From Geobacter sp. UBA4074 (lineage in GTDB: Bacteria > Desulfobacterota > Desulfuromonadia > Geobacterales > Pseudopelobacteraceae): 14,258 bases of DNA. The notes beneath the pieces were generated by a model. It saw nothing but the letters and a program-made list of their open reading frames with translations. It did not search any database and was not told where the DNA came from. A program made the position numbers and the translations under genes. Numbering within the stretch: the stretch's first letter is position 1; every line of letters starts with the position of its first letter. The DNA lies in the NCBI GenBank assembly GCA_002383415.1, contig DFYU01000112.1:14997-29254 (forward strand). The letters are read 5' to 3'. Positions 13,100 to 14,258 of this stretch are shown here, piece by piece.

Positions 13100-13336
13100 A
13101 TGATCGAAGCAATCGTGATACTGGGCGGGGTAATCGTGGCAGCGGGAATGGTCTGGACGGTGGCCGATCTGCTGCGGGACAGCGGCATTGAACCACGCCA
13201 CCTGACCTGCCGGGCACGGCAGGCAGCAGAACGGTCGGTTACCCGAGCTGATCAGGCCTGTTCGGCCTTCAGGTCGCGCGACATCAGTTCCAGCACCGCC
13301 TGCCGGGCCGGCTTGTCGCAATGCAGGATCTCGTAA
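13100..13336 (+). CDS. Possible small membrane protein, unrecognised family
   Basis: I do not recognise this 78-residue frame. It begins M-I-E-A-I-V-I-L-G-G-V-I-V-A-A-G-M-V-W-T-V, one strong hydrophobic helix (about 3-22), then a charged, Arg-rich cytoplasmic-looking tail. A perfect AGGAGG (13087-13092) sits 7 bases before the ATG, better than for most genes here, which is the main reason to believe in it. The last 85 bases overlap the 3' end of gpsA on the other strand, and that part (from about residue 51, rich in Ser, Arg and Cys) looks like antisense of gpsA rather than selected protein. Either the gene truly overlaps, or its natural stop has been lost and the tail is new sequence. Function unknown. 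Confidence 0.5.
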   Translation: MIEAIVILGGVIVAAGMVWTVADLLRDSGIEPRHLTCRARQAAERSVTRADQACSAFRSRDISSSTACRAGLSQCRIS

Positions 13337-14253
13337 ACCTTGGTGGTGATCGGCATCTCGACACCCAGGCGTGCTGCCAGGGCATTAACCGATGCGGCGC
13401 TCTTGACTCCCTCGGCCACCATCCGCATCTCGGCCATAATATCAGCCAGCTTCTGGCCCTGGCCCAGCTTGATACCCACGGTACGGTTGCGGGACAGGTC
13501 GCCGGTGCAGGTCAGCACCAGGTCGCCCATGCCGGCCAGCCCGGCAAAGGTGCCGTCCTGGGCACCCAGCGCACGTCCCAGCCGACGCATCTCGGCCAGG
13601 CCGCGGGTGATCAGGGCCGCCCGGGTGTTGTGTCCGAAGCCCAGTCCGTCGGCTATGCCGGCGGCTATGGCGATCACGTTCTTGACCGCCCCCCCCAGCT
13701 CCACACCCACTGGATCATCGCTGGAATAAACACGAAACACGTTGTTGCTGAAGGCGGTCTGCACGGTCTGCGCTGCTGCCTGACTACGTGAACCGGCCAC
13801 GATCAGCGACGGCAGACCGGCAGCCACCTCCTTAGCAAAGGTGGGGCCGGACAGGGCAACATAGCGCTGCAGGGCCTGTTCGCCCAGCACCTGGGCAACT
13901 ATCTGCGAGACTGTGCTGAGGGTCTCCAGCTCGATCCCCTTGGAGGCGTTCACCAGCAGGCAGTCTGGCCCCAGGGCCGGCGCCAGCTGCCCCAGGATAC
14001 CGCGCATGACCTGGGTTGGCGTCACCAGCAGCACCAGTTCGCAACCAGCCACCGCCGTTGACAGATCGTTGGTAAAGCGTAAGGCCGGATGCAGCGCTAC
14101 GTCCGGCAAAAAGAGATGGTTGACCCGCGTGGCCTGCATGCCGGCCACCAGTTCCGGTTCATAGGCCCACAGACAGACATCATGGCCGTTGCCGGCCAGC
14201 ACCTGCGCCAGGGCCGTACCCCAACTGCCTGCACCGATCACCGCGATCTTCAT
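13252..14253 (-). CDS. gpsA: NAD(P)H-dependent glycerol-3-phosphate dehydrogenase GpsA
   Basis: GpsA reduces dihydroxyacetone phosphate to sn-glycerol 3-phosphate, the backbone for membrane phospholipids, in the cytoplasm. All 333 residues are present, the normal length. The N-terminal Rossmann nucleotide-binding loop is GAGSWGTALA (7-16); V-N-A-S-K105-G-I-E, S-G-P-T-F-A-K-E (145-152) and G-G-A-V-K191-N-V-I-A-I-A-A-G are the conserved substrate and catalytic segments, and G-L-G-F-G-H-N-T-R-A-A-L-I-T-R-G follows. The ATG at 14253 is preceded by GGGA, a partial Shine-Dalgarno sequence, with the rest of the upstream region outside the window. Its 3' end overlaps a small convergent frame. No clear terminator follows; a hairpin at 13206-13223 lacks a T-run. 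Confidence 0.96.
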   Translation of the reverse strand: MKIAVIGAGSWGTALAQVLAGNGHDVCLWAYEPELVAGMQATRVNHLFLPDVALHPALRFTNDLSTAVAGCELVLLVTPTQVMRGILGQLAPALGPDCLLVNASKGIELETLSTVSQIVAQVLGEQALQRYVALSGPTFAKEVAAGLPSLIVAGSRSQAAAQTVQTAFSNNVFRVYSSDDPVGVELGGAVKNVIAIAAGIADGLGFGHNTRAALITRGLAEMRRLGRALGAQDGTFAGLAGMGDLVLTCTGDLSRNRTVGIKLGQGQKLADIMAEMRMVAEGVKSAASVNALAARLGVEMPITTKVYEILHCDKPARQAVLELMSRDLKAEQA

Positions 14254-14258
14254 TCCCA

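Noticed and set aside
13206..13223. 7-bp hairpin CCTGCCG/CGGCAGG as a terminator for gpsA
   Set aside because: No T-run follows on either strand, and it lies within the small plus-strand frame.

Overview
This window looks like chromosomal DNA of a GC-rich, Gram-negative anaerobe, most likely a member of the Desulfuromonadia (Geobacter/Trichlorobacter type). That placement is inferred from the genes seen: extended PstC and PstA permeases, a sigma-54 activator built on an [FeFe]-hydrogenase-like sensor, and a fused radical SAM/DUF2344 gene in tandem with RNase G. No 16S gene or other direct marker is present.

Positions 1-5912 hold a phosphate uptake operon on the plus strand: the 3' part of pstS (its start lies outside the window), pstC, pstA, pstB and phoU. 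It closes with a strong intrinsic terminator. PstS binds phosphate in the periplasm, PstC and PstA form the channel, PstB supplies ATP hydrolysis, and PhoU is the usual negative regulator. A GC-rich hairpin between pstS and pstC probably keeps binding-protein mRNA above permease mRNA. Both permeases carry large extra N-terminal periplasmic regions; the one in PstC shows repeats resembling WD40 propeller blades, and the one in PstA a long coiled coil.

Positions 5913-8770 are the most interesting part. A 770-residue regulator joins two 4Fe-4S motifs, an [FeFe]-hydrogenase-like domain and a further Fe-S motif to a sigma-54 AAA+ domain and a Fis-type helix-turn-helix. Two related 20-bp palindromes (GTGTGyCATT...CACAC) lie before and after this gene. 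The second is about 118 bp upstream of the predicted start from a good -24/-12 promoter, with a possible IHF site between them. That promoter drives a 60-residue ribbon-helix-helix protein, followed by a 17-bp-stem terminator. This reads as a self-contained relay: Fe-S/hydrogenase-like sensor, then sigma-54 promoter, then a small DNA-binding repressor. It is the best candidate here for an undescribed circuit.

Positions 8797-12967 are on the minus strand: a tRNA-Leu(CAG) with its own terminator, then a fused radical SAM/DUF2344 protein gene, then rng (RNase G) 17 bp further on. Positions 13042-13336 hold a possible small membrane-protein gene with a perfect Shine-Dalgarno sequence, and gpsA (glycerol-3-phosphate dehydrogenase) follows on the minus strand, complete to the right edge. 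No insertion sequence, CRISPR array, phage gene or attachment site was seen. No stretch over 300 bases lacks a gene; the longest gaps (5855-5997, 8311-8521 and 12968-13099) are described in the site entries.
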